Program-made: the position numbers and the translations under genes
Assembly: GCA_031278975.1 (NCBI GenBank)
Contig: JAITJL010000010.1
Coordinates: 1-64,000, forward strand
Reading direction: 5' to 3'
DNA length: 64,000 nt
Source: Puniceicoccales bacterium
Lineage (GTDB): Bacteria > Verrucomicrobiota > Verrucomicrobiia > Opitutales > UBA9783
In this document: positions 1-10,093 of the stretch, in pieces
Position numbering within the stretch: the stretch's first letter is position 1
Layout of the letters: each line of letters opens with the position of its first letter
Notes under the pieces: model-generated
The model's database searches: none
The model's input: the letters and a program-made list of their open reading frames with translations, nothing else
What the model was told of the DNA's origin: nothing

Positions 1-2
1 TG

Positions 3-119
3 ATTACATTTAGATGGAGTATGTACAATGGTTTCCCTACATTTCAATTTGACGATTATAGCCATTTAATTGAAACGAATACCAAAGCGTGCATTCCTAA
101 AATAGCCATCTCTAAATGA
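3..119 (+). CDS. C-terminal end of an unidentified protein (partial, cut by window edge)
   Basis: A reading frame is open from the left edge for 38 codons and ends with TGA at 117-119. The peptide is mixed polar and aromatic (for example MYNGFPTFQFDDY) and looks like coding sequence rather than the AT-rich spacer that follows. It is too short to assign to a family. It could be chance, because 38 open codons are not decisive in AT-rich DNA. Confidence 0.35.
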   Translation: MTFRWSMYNGFPTFQFDDYSHLIETNTKACIPKIAISK

Positions 120-471
120 TTCTAGAGCAATATTTATACACTTTATGCGTTGATAGGCTCTAATTTTGCGTATTTTTTCTATTTTTTAGGTTTTATATTT
201 AGAAAAAGTATAAAATATGTTCTAAAGGTATTCAGCATAATTAAGTCTTCATAAAGCTGTGGATTATTTGATAGAATAAATTGTAAGTATTGCTCTCAGT
301 TTTGATACTGCACATGCAAGTGCTTTTTTAAATTTTGTACTCAAAACAATTGAACTGATACAGTTTCAGGTGGTACTTTTATACAGTGAACATGTTTTTC
401 TCCATTTATGTGTTTTGTAAACGTGTGCAAAAATTATATGTTGTTGTACGTTTTACGGCTTCATGAAGAGA
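120..471. other. AT-rich intergenic region, no gene seen
   Basis: About 350 bases lie between the partial gene at the left edge and the 3' end of the GspE-like gene, which points toward it. The stretch is very AT-rich with homopolymer T and A runs. No credible ORF, tRNA or strong GC-rich hairpin was recognised. Confidence 0.5.
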
Positions 472-2688
472 TTAAAGCTTATCCGGAGGGGCGGTAGAAA
501 CGGCTTCCAGGATAGTTGTAATACCCTCTTTAACTTTTAACAGGGCGTCTTGATGTAGGGTGCGCATGCCATGTTTGATGGCAATTTCTTTGATGGTTGC
601 GGTATCGGCATTGTTGTTAATCGCGCTGGTAATTTCTGGGCAGTTTTGCATCAGTTCGTGTATGCCTATGCGTCCCCGCATACCGGATTCACCGCAGTGA
701 AGGCATCCGTGTTCGGTGGCCTTTGGGATTTCTCCTGACCACTGAATTGCTTGTTCCAAGAGCTTTTTTTCCGTATCGTCGGGCATGCACTTTGTGCAGC
801 ATTTGTTGCATACTCTTCGAATGAGTCTTTGGGCACAAATAACCAATAGTGAAGAAGAAATCATGAATGGATCGATTCCCATGTCCGTAAAACGTGCAAC
901 GGTGGAAGGTGCATCATTCGTGTGCAGGGTACTTAACAATAAGTGTCCCGTTAAGGCCGCTTCAATTGCAATTTCTGCCGTTTCTTGGTCACGAATTTCC
1001 CCCACCAGGATGACATCTGGGTCCATACGCAAAAAAGACCTTAAGGCAGCTGCAAAAGTTAATCCGATCGATTTGTGCACTTGCACCTGATTAACACCGG
1101 CTAAAGTGTATTCGACAGGGTCTTCGGCCGTTTGAATATTAATATCAGGACTCGCAATTTCCTTGAGCGCAGAGAACAAAGTCATCGATTTACCGGAACC
1201 CGTAGGACCACAGTGTAAAATCATACCGTAAGGTTGTTGGATACAGTGGCGATAAATTTGCAAATTGTACTCGGAAAAACCAAGCGAGGTTATGGGGAGT
1301 GCAGATTTTCGTTTGTCTAAAATACGCATCACCACTTTTTCACCAAATAGGGATGGGCAAGTGGCAACACGGAGATCGATGCTTAAGTTTTTACGTGTAA
1401 ATTTTGAAAAGTCAATGCGTCCATCTTGAGGTAATCTTTTTTGTGCAATGTCTAAGTCGCACATAATTTTTATGCGTGCTACAACAGCTGCGCACGATTT
1501 GACGGGCAAATTAAATTTTTCAACGCAGACACCATCGATGCGATAACGTACCAGCAGACGAGATTCTTGGGGTTCGATGTGAATATCGCTGGCACCTCCA
1601 TAGTAGGCATCTTCTATGATTTGGTTTACCAATTTGACGAGGGGTGCATTTGCCTCATTTTCAGATTTTAACTCCTCAGGGTTAATATCTGAAACCTTTT
1701 CTAGTTCTTCGTACGATTCTTTGAGTTGTGATGTGATTGCATGAATCTGTTGGCCGGCTTCAAGAGCATTCTGTTGATCGGCTGAAGCCTCGTTGAAAAA
1801 ACGTCGATGCAAGCTGTCAAATAGAGAATTGGGTATAACAATGACTTCATCAATTACAAATTGAGTTTTGAGTGTAAACAATTCTCGACCTTGATAATCA
1901 AGAGGATTTTTCATCAAGGCACCCACGTGCTTATCGCCTAAAAATTTATAGGGGAATACGCCTGTTTGGGCTATTATTTCGCCACTGATGGTTTGTACAA
2001 GGCGTTCATCGACCACCAAGTCTTTTTCTTCGGTGATTAGAGGACTTTCCGTAAAATTTGCCACATAACGAGCTGTATCCTGTTCACTCAATTTGTAATT
2101 TGGATCTAAAATACGTAAGAGTAAAAAGGATGTGTATTCGGCGATTTCTTGCAAGTAAGTGAGATCTTTGTTGTTTAAGTAAGGTGTTTCCGACGTTGGT
2201 TCTTTATTGAGTACCTGTATGGCTCCTATAACACGCTGATCTTTGAGTGGGACCGTCAACATAGAGGTTACTTCAAAATCAGTGTTTTTACTTAAATTGT
2301 ACAGCTCATTTCCGTTATCATCTTTAGTAAAAATGTTACTTTCACCGGTTTGGATTACCTTCCCTACAAGTCCTGTACCCAGCGGGATTTTTAACTTAAG
2401 TAGTTGTTCTCTTTTTTCTGTAAATTTATTTTCCAAATCAGGTTGTTTTTCCCAAAGAGACGGTGAATAATAAACGTATTTGAATGATATTTGTTCATTT
2501 TCAATAAGATACAGAGTAATACTTTGAGCATTTAAATCATCGATGACTTTATTGGCCGTGAGCTCAATGATTGAATCTAGGTCTTCTTTTGTAGGAATGG
2601 CTTTTGATATAATTTTGACCAACAAAGAACGTCTTAAAGATTTCGAAACATTTGATTTTTTGGGCGCATTTACAATCATGACTTGCAT
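472..2688 (-). CDS. GspE/PilB-family secretion or pilus assembly ATPase with N-terminal GAF domain
   Basis: Hexameric ATPase that powers pseudopilus or type IV pilus assembly at the inner membrane. The 738-aa product has a GAF-like domain (about residues 25-195), an N1/MshEN-like linker (about 200-300) and the GspE catalytic core. Visible motifs are Walker A GPTGSGKS (494-501), Walker B ILVGEIRD (560-567), the histidine box STLHTND (586-592) and a zinc-binding CxxC pair set (C627-C634 and C662/C665). GspE/PilB proteins are normally 500-600 aa; the extra length is the GAF module, which may bind a small ligand. It sits apart from the gspF/pilMNO-like genes at 34-37 kb, so these probably act together from separate loci. 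The first ATG is used; no clear Shine-Dalgarno precedes it. Confidence 0.9.
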   Translation of the reverse strand: MQVMIVNAPKKSNVSKSLRRSLLVKIISKAIPTKEDLDSIIELTANKVIDDLNAQSITLYLIENEQISFKYVYYSPSLWEKQPDLENKFTEKREQLLKLKIPLGTGLVGKVIQTGESNIFTKDDNGNELYNLSKNTDFEVTSMLTVPLKDQRVIGAIQVLNKEPTSETPYLNNKDLTYLQEIAEYTSFLLLRILDPNYKLSEQDTARYVANFTESPLITEEKDLVVDERLVQTISGEIIAQTGVFPYKFLGDKHVGALMKNPLDYQGRELFTLKTQFVIDEVIVIPNSLFDSLHRRFFNEASADQQNALEAGQQIHAITSQLKESYEELEKVSDINPEELKSENEANAPLVKLVNQIIEDAYYGGASDIHIEPQESRLLVRYRIDGVCVEKFNLPVKSCAAVVARIKIMCDLDIAQKRLPQDGRIDFSKFTRKNLSIDLRVATCPSLFGEKVVMRILDKRKSALPITSLGFSEYNLQIYRHCIQQPYGMILHCGPTGSGKSMTLFSALKEIASPDINIQTAEDPVEYTLAGVNQVQVHKSIGLTFAAALRSFLRMDPDVILVGEIRDQETAEIAIEAALTGHLLLSTLHTNDAPSTVARFTDMGIDPFMISSSLLVICAQRLIRRVCNKCCTKCMPDDTEKKLLEQAIQWSGEIPKATEHGCLHCGESGMRGRIGIHELMQNCPEITSAINNNADTATIKEIAIKHGMRTLHQDALLKVKEGITTILEAVSTAPPDKL

Positions 2689-2854
2689 AGAATAGCGGTT
2701 TTTGCATTTTTTGGCAAGATATTTGTCTCGAATTTTATCTGTAAAAAGTGTTGAAGTTGAATGAATTTACGTATCTAATGGTTAAGTTCACATGGATGTG
2801 AAAATGGTTTTGACTGATAAAAATTTGTCCAACGAGTTTTGCGGTTTTTAATGT

Positions 2855-5311
2855 ATGAAGCAATTGGTCATCGCTGAAAAGCCAAGTGTCGCCCGAGATT
2901 TGGCGAGTGCTTTGGGATCATTCGAGCAAAATAAACGAGGTTATTTTGAGCGGACGGATATGATCATAACTTCGGCTGTAGGTCATATTGTAGAATTGTA
3001 CATGCCGGAAGATTTTGATGTAAAATATAAGCGGTGGTCGCTTAAAAATTTGCCCATTCTCCCAGAAAAATTTTTGCTGAAACCCATTGAAAGAACTCTG
3101 GCTCGCTTTGAAGCATTAAAAAAGTTAATGCAACGAAAGGAAGTGGGGGGCCTGGTGAACGCTTGCGACGCGGGACGTGAAGGAGAATTAATTTTTACTT
3201 ACGTATGCGAATTGGCCGATTGTCAAAAGCCCAAACAGCGCTTGTGGTTATCTTCAATGACACCAGAAGCCATTCGTGAAGCTTTCGAACATTTGCGCGA
3301 CGCTGAAAGTATGCAACCGTTACAAGATGCGGCGCGTTGTAGAGCGGAGGCAGATTGGTTGGTGGGTATCAATGGTACGCGTGTGGTCACCGGAAGAATG
3401 TTGGGAGCACGGCGTCGCGAAGTGGCTTCTGTGGGGAGGGTACAAACACCCACACTTGCTCTTATGTGTGAGCGCGAAGAGAGCATTCGTAATTTTATTG
3501 CGGTTCCATTTTGGCGTATACAGGGTAATTTTAGTATTACGCAAGGTACCTACACAGGTTGGTTGCAGAAAGTTCCATTTAATAAAAATTTATCTAATCC
3601 CAACGACCGCAGCGATCGATTTTGGGAGAAAGAGGCGGTTAATCGGACTCTTGAAACATTGCAGTCGTTTCTTGGTAACTCTGCAGAAGTCTCCGAAATG
3701 ACTAAAAAAACAAAGCAATCGTCTCCCCGCCTTTTCGATCTTACATCGCTGCAAAGAGAATGTAATCAACGTTATGGGTATCCTGCGAAATTTACATTGG
3801 ATACGGCACAAGCTCTGTACGAAAAACATAAGGTGTTGACTTACCCGCGTACGGATTCTCGTGCATTACCTGAAGATTATGTCCCCGTATGCGCGTTAAT
3901 TTTGAAACACTTGGAAGAAAACTATCGATTGTTATCTCAAAAAATTTTGTCCAACCAGTGGCTCAATGCGCATCAAAAAACGATTTTTAATAACAAGGCG
4001 GTATCGGATCACTTTGCCATTATTCCGACTGAAAAAGCTCCAGGTGATTTGAAAGATTCTGAGCGTAAAGTATACGATTTGGTTGTACAAAGATTTTTAT
4101 CGGTGTTTTTTCCACCCGCTGAATTTTCAGTGACCACTCGCTTAACTTCCCTTGCAGGTTTTGTCTTTAAAACAGAAGGCAAAGTTCTGGTTTATCCAGG
4201 ATGGTTAGAAGTGGTCAAAAAAACGGATCTAAAAGAAACCTTGCCCGCTTTAGTTCCCGAAGACAATAATCGCGCATCTGTGGTGAATTTTGAAAGCTTG
4301 GAGGATACAACGCGTCCTCCCGCTCGTTTTACAGAAGCAAGTTTATTGGCCAGTATGGAACATGCAGGACAGCTCGTAGACGATGACGAACTAGCTGAAG
4401 CCATGAAAGAAAAAGGATTAGGTACGCCGGCTACGCGTGCTCAAATCATTGAAAATCTTATTGGGACTCGGTATGTAGAACGTCAAGATAAGGAATTAGT
4501 CCCGACTTCTAAAGCGGAACAGTTGCTTGAATTTTTGCAAGTTGTTCAATCACAAGAGTTGGCAAGTCCTGCACTAACGGGAGAATGGGAATGTCGTTTG
4601 CGCCAGATCCAGAACAGACAACTCAGTAGGACACGGTTTATGTCGGACATTCGATTAATGACTTCTAAAATTGTAGAAAATATACTTGCATTCAAAGAAA
4701 GTGACCAAGAAGGTCGCCAGACGAAAATTATTTCTCCGAGTGATGGGTTGCCCATGTTGGAAACTTTTCGCAGCTTTCGTTCGCAAGATGGGAAAATTGC
4801 TATCTTTAAGATGATAGGAAATCGAAGGATGTCCGAAAAAGAAATTATTGAGCTGCTAAAAGACAAAAAAATTGGGCCACTGGAAGGATTTCGTTCAAAA
4901 GCGGGAAAAGCTTTCAGTGCAATTTTAGAATTAACGGATGATTATCAAGTTAAATTTAATTTTCATAAAGGTGAAAGCAATTATTTGACTTTAGAAGATT
5001 TATCGGAATATCCTTCTGTTGGTGTTTGTCCTTTGTGTAAAAGTATTGTAAGAGCCACCGACGTTAATTTTGTTTGTGAACACGTGCAAGGGGATGTGTG
5101 CACTTTTAAAATGGCAAGAACTTTGTTGCATCGTACTATCCAAAATGAACAGTTTGAGAAATTGTTGACGACAGGGAAAACGGATCTCATAGATCGTTTT
5201 CGCTCAAAGAAAACGGGGAAATATTTTTCTGCCTATTTAGTATTGAAAGAAAACGGAACGATCGGTTTTGAGTTCGTAAAAAAACCCGTGGCAACAACAG
5301 GTAATTCATAA
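2855..5311 (+). CDS. topB: DNA topoisomerase III (type IA)
   Basis: Type IA topoisomerase that cuts one DNA strand and passes another, resolving precatenanes and recombination intermediates. The TOPRIM domain is N-terminal, with the catalytic Glu in VIAEKPS and the acidic motif DAGREGE (105-111). The active-site tyrosine is Y330 in TYPRTDSR. The motifs KRLWL-like, EADWLVGING and GRVQTPTLA match TopB rather than TopA. The C-terminal part (about 660-818) carries topoisomerase C-terminal repeat segments with a Cys-containing CPLC element. The gene is divergent from the GspE-like gene and convergent with murF. The length of 818 aa is longer than E. coli TopB because of the C-terminal repeats. No Shine-Dalgarno is visible before the ATG. 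Confidence 0.92.
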   Translation: MKQLVIAEKPSVARDLASALGSFEQNKRGYFERTDMIITSAVGHIVELYMPEDFDVKYKRWSLKNLPILPEKFLLKPIERTLARFEALKKLMQRKEVGGLVNACDAGREGELIFTYVCELADCQKPKQRLWLSSMTPEAIREAFEHLRDAESMQPLQDAARCRAEADWLVGINGTRVVTGRMLGARRREVASVGRVQTPTLALMCEREESIRNFIAVPFWRIQGNFSITQGTYTGWLQKVPFNKNLSNPNDRSDRFWEKEAVNRTLETLQSFLGNSAEVSEMTKKTKQSSPRLFDLTSLQRECNQRYGYPAKFTLDTAQALYEKHKVLTYPRTDSRALPEDYVPVCALILKHLEENYRLLSQKILSNQWLNAHQKTIFNNKAVSDHFAIIPTEKAPGDLKDSERKVYDLVVQRFLSVFFPPAEFSVTTRLTSLAGFVFKTEGKVLVYPGWLEVVKKTDLKETLPALVPEDNNRASVVNFESLEDTTRPPARFTEASLLASMEHAGQLVDDDELAEAMKEKGLGTPATRAQIIENLIGTRYVERQDKELVPTSKAEQLLEFLQVVQSQELASPALTGEWECRLRQIQNRQLSRTRFMSDIRLMTSKIVENILAFKESDQEGRQTKIISPSDGLPMLETFRSFRSQDGKIAIFKMIGNRRMSEKEIIELLKDKKIGPLEGFRSKAGKAFSAILELTDDYQVKFNFHKGESNYLTLEDLSEYPSVGVCPLCKSIVRATDVNFVCEHVQGDVCTFKMARTLLHRTIQNEQFEKLLTTGKTDLIDRFRSKKTGKYFSAYLVLKENGTIGFEFVKKPVATTGNS

Positions 5312-5464
5312 TTTTTGTAATCTAGAGAAAAACTGTGGTCATCAGAGGATTATAAAATCGTTTTTGTAACGCTTAAAATCGATCCTTCACAAGAGATGAT
5401 GATATGAGCTATCGATTGTTAGGTATTCCGTGAGTAAATAAGAGAAAATAGATTTTATGCATTT

Positions 5465-6844
5465 TTAACCTGTTGGGATGCAGGTTTCTAAATGATAGCG
5501 GTGGCTACCTTTAAGGAAAAAATATGCAAAAGGGAGCGTTGTTAAAAAAGCTTTTGCCGCTTGAGCGGTCTTAAATGCTTTTATTTGAGTATTTTGTATG
5601 TTTTTGTCTAGAAGCCCAGCTTTTATGTCATCCGCGAAGTCGCCGATAAGTATAAAAACATCCTGGGACGTGTTTTGTATCAACTGGGCAATTTGACGGT
5701 GATAAAGTGGACTCTTGGAGCCGAGTTCTGCCATGGAACCGAGTATGTAACAGTGAGGTACATGGAGAGGAACTTCTTTCTGAAAATGTTGTAAACTGTC
5801 TGCGAATGATAACGGATTTGCATTGTAGCAATCCACAAAGTAATGTTTGTTGTTAATGTGCAGCCACTCTCCGCGTTGATGAATCGGTATCCACAGATTT
5901 AATCGTTGCTGAAGAATATCGGCAGGAATCTTACATTCCAAAGTGACGTGCAGCACGCTGGCAAATGTATAAAGTTGGCCTGTTCCTATGCGAAAGGGCA
6001 ACGTAAAAGCATGATGATGGGTACCGTTGTATAGTTGAAGCTGCCATCCGTAAGGCATTGCTTGGGCTGTGTAACGTAAGTAGTGAATAGGGATTTTGTT
6101 TGGAATATGTTGAGGCGTTGCTTGAGTAATTGCGTATGTTTGGCAATCGTGTAGTGGCATAGGATACTGTAGCAATGCATCGGGCAAAAAAATGTTGTTT
6201 GTCGAAAATTGAAATAAGGTCATTTTTTCTTTAACGAGTTGCGTGATATCGTCGTTGAAATTCCCTATATGTGCGGGTCCAACGTTGAGTAAAATGGATG
6301 TATTGGGGCGTACCATTTTAGCCAATGCTGCCATTTCATAAGGCTTACTGATGCCGACTTCAATAACTGCCTGAACGTGTCGATTTGGATCGATTTGTGT
6401 TAGCGACAGGGGAACGCCCAACCGATTATTGAAATTGTCGGGAGTTTTAAATGTTTTTTCATGGTTTAGCAAAAGGGCAAGTAGTTCTTTGGCCGTTGTT
6501 TTTCCACAGCTGCCTGTGATGGCAAAGATTTCTGTGGAGAGCGTATTGCGATAATGAAAGGCAATGCGTTGCAGTGCTTGCAAGGTATTGGATACGATCA
6601 ATTGAGGGAGGGAACACGATACTTTACGTTCCACAATGGCGGCAGTTGCTCCCAATTGTTGCGCTTGTTCCACGTAAGCATGCCCATCGTTGTGATCTGT
6701 TTTAATGGCAAGGAAACATTCATTCGCTTTGAGTAGGCGTGTATCAAAGCAGAAATTTTGAATGGTTTTTATAGGAAGACGTGTCCAAATACCCTGAGTC
6801 CATTGGGCTAAATCTATGGGATTAAACTGCTTGCGATGTATCAT
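5465..6844 (-). CDS. murF: UDP-N-acetylmuramoyl-tripeptide--D-alanyl-D-alanine ligase
   Basis: Cytoplasmic Mur ligase that adds D-Ala-D-Ala to the UDP-MurNAc tripeptide, the last cytoplasmic step in peptide stem assembly. The ATP-binding P-loop is GSCGKTTAKE, and the substrate-binding N-terminal domain has the DTRLLKANECFLAIK motif. The frame is open 43 codons further upstream, but that extension lies inside murE and lacks family similarity. The ATG at 6844 (MIHRKQF) gives 459 aa, the normal MurF length, with a 23-nt overlap with murE. It is the last gene of the dcw segment; mraY, murD and ftsW do not follow, so the cluster is split here. Confidence 0.92.
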   Translation of the reverse strand: MIHRKQFNPIDLAQWTQGIWTRLPIKTIQNFCFDTRLLKANECFLAIKTDHNDGHAYVEQAQQLGATAAIVERKVSCSLPQLIVSNTLQALQRIAFHYRNTLSTEIFAITGSCGKTTAKELLALLLNHEKTFKTPDNFNNRLGVPLSLTQIDPNRHVQAVIEVGISKPYEMAALAKMVRPNTSILLNVGPAHIGNFNDDITQLVKEKMTLFQFSTNNIFLPDALLQYPMPLHDCQTYAITQATPQHIPNKIPIHYLRYTAQAMPYGWQLQLYNGTHHHAFTLPFRIGTGQLYTFASVLHVTLECKIPADILQQRLNLWIPIHQRGEWLHINNKHYFVDCYNANPLSFADSLQHFQKEVPLHVPHCYILGSMAELGSKSPLYHRQIAQLIQNTSQDVFILIGDFADDIKAGLLDKNIQNTQIKAFKTAQAAKAFLTTLPFAYFFLKGSHRYHLETCIPTG

Positions 6845-8321
6845 TTTTGGATGAACGGCAAGTTTTAAGAATTGCTCGGTCGTCAAATGGAAAAAATTGG
6901 TGGTTAATTTCTTGGTAACATTCGTGTCCTTTTCCGGCAATAAGAAGGCAATCACCCGATTTGCAATTTGCAAATGCTTTGCGAATGGCTTCTGTACGGT
7001 CTTCGATAAAAGTGACCTTGTCGGGGTATAACAACCCTGTTCTTATATCGTCAAAAATCTGAGATTGAGGTTCCGTACGCGGATTATCGCTCGTTATCCA
7101 ATTGACATCTGCATAGGCTTCGGCAATACGTGCCATCAGAGGCCGTTTGGTACGATCGCGATTGCCACCACATCCAAACACTAAATGTATTTTCTTCCGC
7201 GTTAATGGGCGTAAAGTTTGCAAAACATTTTTGAGCGCTTGAGGCTTATGAGCGTAATCGACAAAAGCATCAATGCCATCGTTTTTAGCACTTAGGATTT
7301 TTTCCAGACGTCCTGGAATAGTGGAAAAGGTTTTCAGGGCTTCAATGGATTGGGTAAGGTCATATCCTTGTGCGTAGCAAACGGCTAAAGCAGCCAAGCA
7401 ATTGTAAACGTTAAAGGTACCCAGAAGAGGCGTTTTTACCATCCATTGCCCTTGTGGGCACACTAAGTCAAATTGGGTTCCCTGTGAATGGATATGCACA
7501 TTTTTGGCTTGTAAAGTAGCCAATGTATCAATGCCAAAAGTAGTTACATTTAATGAATGCGGTAGGTCTTTGAGCAACGTTTGGCCGTAAGGATCGTCTT
7601 GATTGACCGCAGCATGTTTGAGGCCTTTTTGCCAAAACAGAGATTTTTTTGCCGTAAAATAATTATCCATCGTAGGGTGGTAATCGAGGTGCTCTGTACT
7701 TAAATTTGTAAAAATAGCGGTATCAAATTGCAATGCAGCAACCCGTTTTTGTTCAATGCCGTGCGAAGAAACTTCCATAACTGCATGTTTAAGTTGAGAC
7801 TGTACCATCTCTCTTAAATAAGCGGCAATACTGAGTGCATCAGGAGTTGTTCTTAAGGCGGGTAGAATTCTTTTTCCAAGGTCGTAGTGGAGTGTACCTA
7901 GTAATCCCGTACCTTCTTTAGAATGTACGTTTAGCAGGTGCTTGAGAAGCCAAGAAGTAGTCGTTTTGCCGCTTGTCCCAGTAATCCCTATGAGTTGCAG
8001 TTGTGTATCGGGGCGATTATAAAATTTGTTTGCAATTTGACTGAGGGCTTGCCGTGCATCTTTTACTTGAATTTGGAGGATGTGTCCGACATGAGGGATC
8101 AACTGTTCGCAAATGCAGGCTACGGCTCCACGCCGGGAAGCTTCTTCGATAAAGTCGGAACCTTTATACTGCGTTCCTGGAATTGCAAAGAATAAGGACT
8201 CTGATTGGGCCATTTGACTGTGTATGGCAAGACTCTTAATTTGTGGGTTGCCTTTGGGCCCCATAATTTTTATAATTTCAACATTTTTTAGCAATGTTTT
8301 TAGATCCACAGGCTGTGACAT
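6822..8321 (-). CDS. murE: UDP-N-acetylmuramoyl-L-alanyl-D-glutamate--2,6-diaminopimelate ligase
   Basis: Cytoplasmic Mur ligase that adds the third residue of the peptidoglycan stem. The P-loop is GITGTSGKTTT, and the motif DNPRTE is the signature of enzymes using meso-diaminopimelate rather than lysine, as expected in a Gram-negative. The frame extends to an ATG at 8393, but the family's N-terminus aligns best from the ATG at 8321 (MSQPVDLK), giving 499 aa. The upstream start cannot be excluded, because it would leave only 5 nt after ftsI. It overlaps murF. Confidence 0.93.
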   Translation of the reverse strand: MSQPVDLKTLLKNVEIIKIMGPKGNPQIKSLAIHSQMAQSESLFFAIPGTQYKGSDFIEEASRRGAVACICEQLIPHVGHILQIQVKDARQALSQIANKFYNRPDTQLQLIGITGTSGKTTTSWLLKHLLNVHSKEGTGLLGTLHYDLGKRILPALRTTPDALSIAAYLREMVQSQLKHAVMEVSSHGIEQKRVAALQFDTAIFTNLSTEHLDYHPTMDNYFTAKKSLFWQKGLKHAAVNQDDPYGQTLLKDLPHSLNVTTFGIDTLATLQAKNVHIHSQGTQFDLVCPQGQWMVKTPLLGTFNVYNCLAALAVCYAQGYDLTQSIEALKTFSTIPGRLEKILSAKNDGIDAFVDYAHKPQALKNVLQTLRPLTRKKIHLVFGCGGNRDRTKRPLMARIAEAYADVNWITSDNPRTEPQSQIFDDIRTGLLYPDKVTFIEDRTEAIRKAFANCKSGDCLLIAGKGHECYQEINHQFFPFDDRAILKTCRSSKNDTSQAV

Positions 8322-8398
8322 AAATTTGAGTAATGGAAATGAAATGATTGGATGGGTAATATAAACGGAAGAGAGTGGGTAAGTGCTAAGCATAGGAT

Positions 8399-10093
8399 TT
8401 ACGAAATATGAGATTCGGGTGGGATTCCCAAGTAGGCGATAATACCTTCGGCAATTTCTTTAAAAATGGGGGAGGCAATTTGTGCACCGTAGGCTGTTCC
8501 CTGACTTTGCGGACTATCAACGGTGATTGTGATTTGTATTTGTGGATTTTGACTGGGAAAAAATCCAGATATAGAGGAGACGTGTTGGGTGTGTGAATAT
8601 TTGCCATCGATGATTTTTTGTGAAGTTCCCGTTTTCCCCGCCACAAAGTAGTGAGGAATGTAAGCTTTTGAAGATGCCGTATGAGTGAGTAATTGCCGCA
8701 TCTTTTTAGCGGTTTGCTCTTGGATAACTTGTCTGCGCACAACGGGTAAAAATGTCCGTATAATCTCTCCATTGGAATCGTAGATGCGTTTAACAAGTTG
8801 CGGATACATCAGTTTGCCATCGTTGGCGATAGCTCCCATGGCATAATGCATCTGGATGAGGGAGCATGCGAGTGCGTGTCCGATGGGAAGGCGGGTTATG
8901 GTAAGTCCATCCCATTGGTTGGGGGGATGCAATATGCCGCGAGTTTCTCCCGCAAATCCCGATTTTGTTGATTCGCCGAATCCGAAACGTTGCCCATAAT
9001 CGAATAGTTTATCCGCACCCAATTTAAAAGCAACTTGTACGATGCCACGATTGCTTGAATGGGATAAAATATCAGCAACGGACATGCGTTGGTTAAAAGG
9101 TTTCCAATCTTTGGGGAGAGGCAACATTTTCCCCTTGTATTCGGCGGTTTGTGACCCGCAATCGAATACGTCGGTTTCTTGCACGCTGTGCGCATCCAAT
9201 GCGGCACTGACGGTGATGGCCTTAAATACAGAACCTGGCTCGTAAACATCCGATACGACCTTATTTTTTAGATTTTCTGGTGGGTAACGCCCGTAATGGT
9301 TCGGGTCAAATCCTGGGTAGACGACAAGTGCTAAAATTTCGCCGGACCTAGGCCTTGTAACTAAGGCTTGAATAGATTTTGGGTGGTATTGTTGATCGGC
9401 CTTTTCTAAAATCTGTGCAACCAGTGCTTGAATTTTTGTATCGAGTGTAATTTCTATGTTATGCCCGTGTTGTGGAACAATGGCATGTGTACGAAATTGT
9501 ACCAATTCATTGCGTTTACCATCCATTTCGAGTCGGTTTTCTCCCACTTGCCCGTTGAGATAAAAGTGCATGGAACGTTCAATCCCGCAAATGGACTGGC
9601 CTTCGCGGTCAACAAAACCGATGATGTGTCCCAAAGAGTGTGTATCGAAGTAAACGCGCAAATTTTTTGCATTTCCGTAAACACCTTTTATCTGCAATGC
9701 GCAAATTTTTTGATAAATGCTTTCGGGAACGTTGTCTCTGATTTTTTTCCAACGACATGCTGCATTGAAATTCCAAATGGACTCCAGGTGAGAAAGGGAA
9801 ACTTTTAATAACTTTGCCAGCTGTGCGAGTTGAAATAAATCTTTTTCCTGCACTTGGGTTAGGTCGACACCTATTTCGTAAACACGCCGATTGCTGGCCA
9901 AACATTGCCCGGTGCTATCGAAGATTTTTCCTCGTTGTGCGTTCAAAATGTACGTACGATGGCGAGCTTGTAAGGTATCTTGATACGTATGCCTGTGCTG
10001 GTATAAATGTAAAGTACGTGCACCCAAAACGATGAATCCAAATGCGAATGTACTTGGCAGTAGGAGGTAGCGTTTTGAGCACAGAGGTAACAT
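8399..10093 (-). CDS. ftsI: Peptidoglycan D,D-transpeptidase FtsI / PBP3-type
   Basis: Class B penicillin-binding protein that cross-links septal peptidoglycan. An N-terminal membrane anchor (about residues 9-28) is followed by the dimerisation domain and a transpeptidase domain with all three active-site motifs: SVFK (288-291, catalytic S288), SSN (346-348) and KTG (487-489). No PASTA domain follows, so it is FtsI-like rather than Spo/Pbp2x-like. The length of 564 aa is normal. Its ATG overlaps the stop codon of the ftsL-like gene (TAATG), so the two are translationally coupled. Confidence 0.93.
   Translation of the reverse strand: MLPLCSKRYLLLPSTFAFGFIVLGARTLHLYQHRHTYQDTLQARHRTYILNAQRGKIFDSTGQCLASNRRVYEIGVDLTQVQEKDLFQLAQLAKLLKVSLSHLESIWNFNAACRWKKIRDNVPESIYQKICALQIKGVYGNAKNLRVYFDTHSLGHIIGFVDREGQSICGIERSMHFYLNGQVGENRLEMDGKRNELVQFRTHAIVPQHGHNIEITLDTKIQALVAQILEKADQQYHPKSIQALVTRPRSGEILALVVYPGFDPNHYGRYPPENLKNKVVSDVYEPGSVFKAITVSAALDAHSVQETDVFDCGSQTAEYKGKMLPLPKDWKPFNQRMSVADILSHSSNRGIVQVAFKLGADKLFDYGQRFGFGESTKSGFAGETRGILHPPNQWDGLTITRLPIGHALACSLIQMHYAMGAIANDGKLMYPQLVKRIYDSNGEIIRTFLPVVRRQVIQEQTAKKMRQLLTHTASSKAYIPHYFVAGKTGTSQKIIDGKYSHTQHVSSISGFFPSQNPQIQITITVDSPQSQGTAYGAQIASPIFKEIAEGIIAYLGIPPESHIS

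Noticed and set aside
785-1090. Plus-strand frame inside the GspE-like gene
   Set aside because: It is the shadow of the clearly coding minus strand and has no family features.
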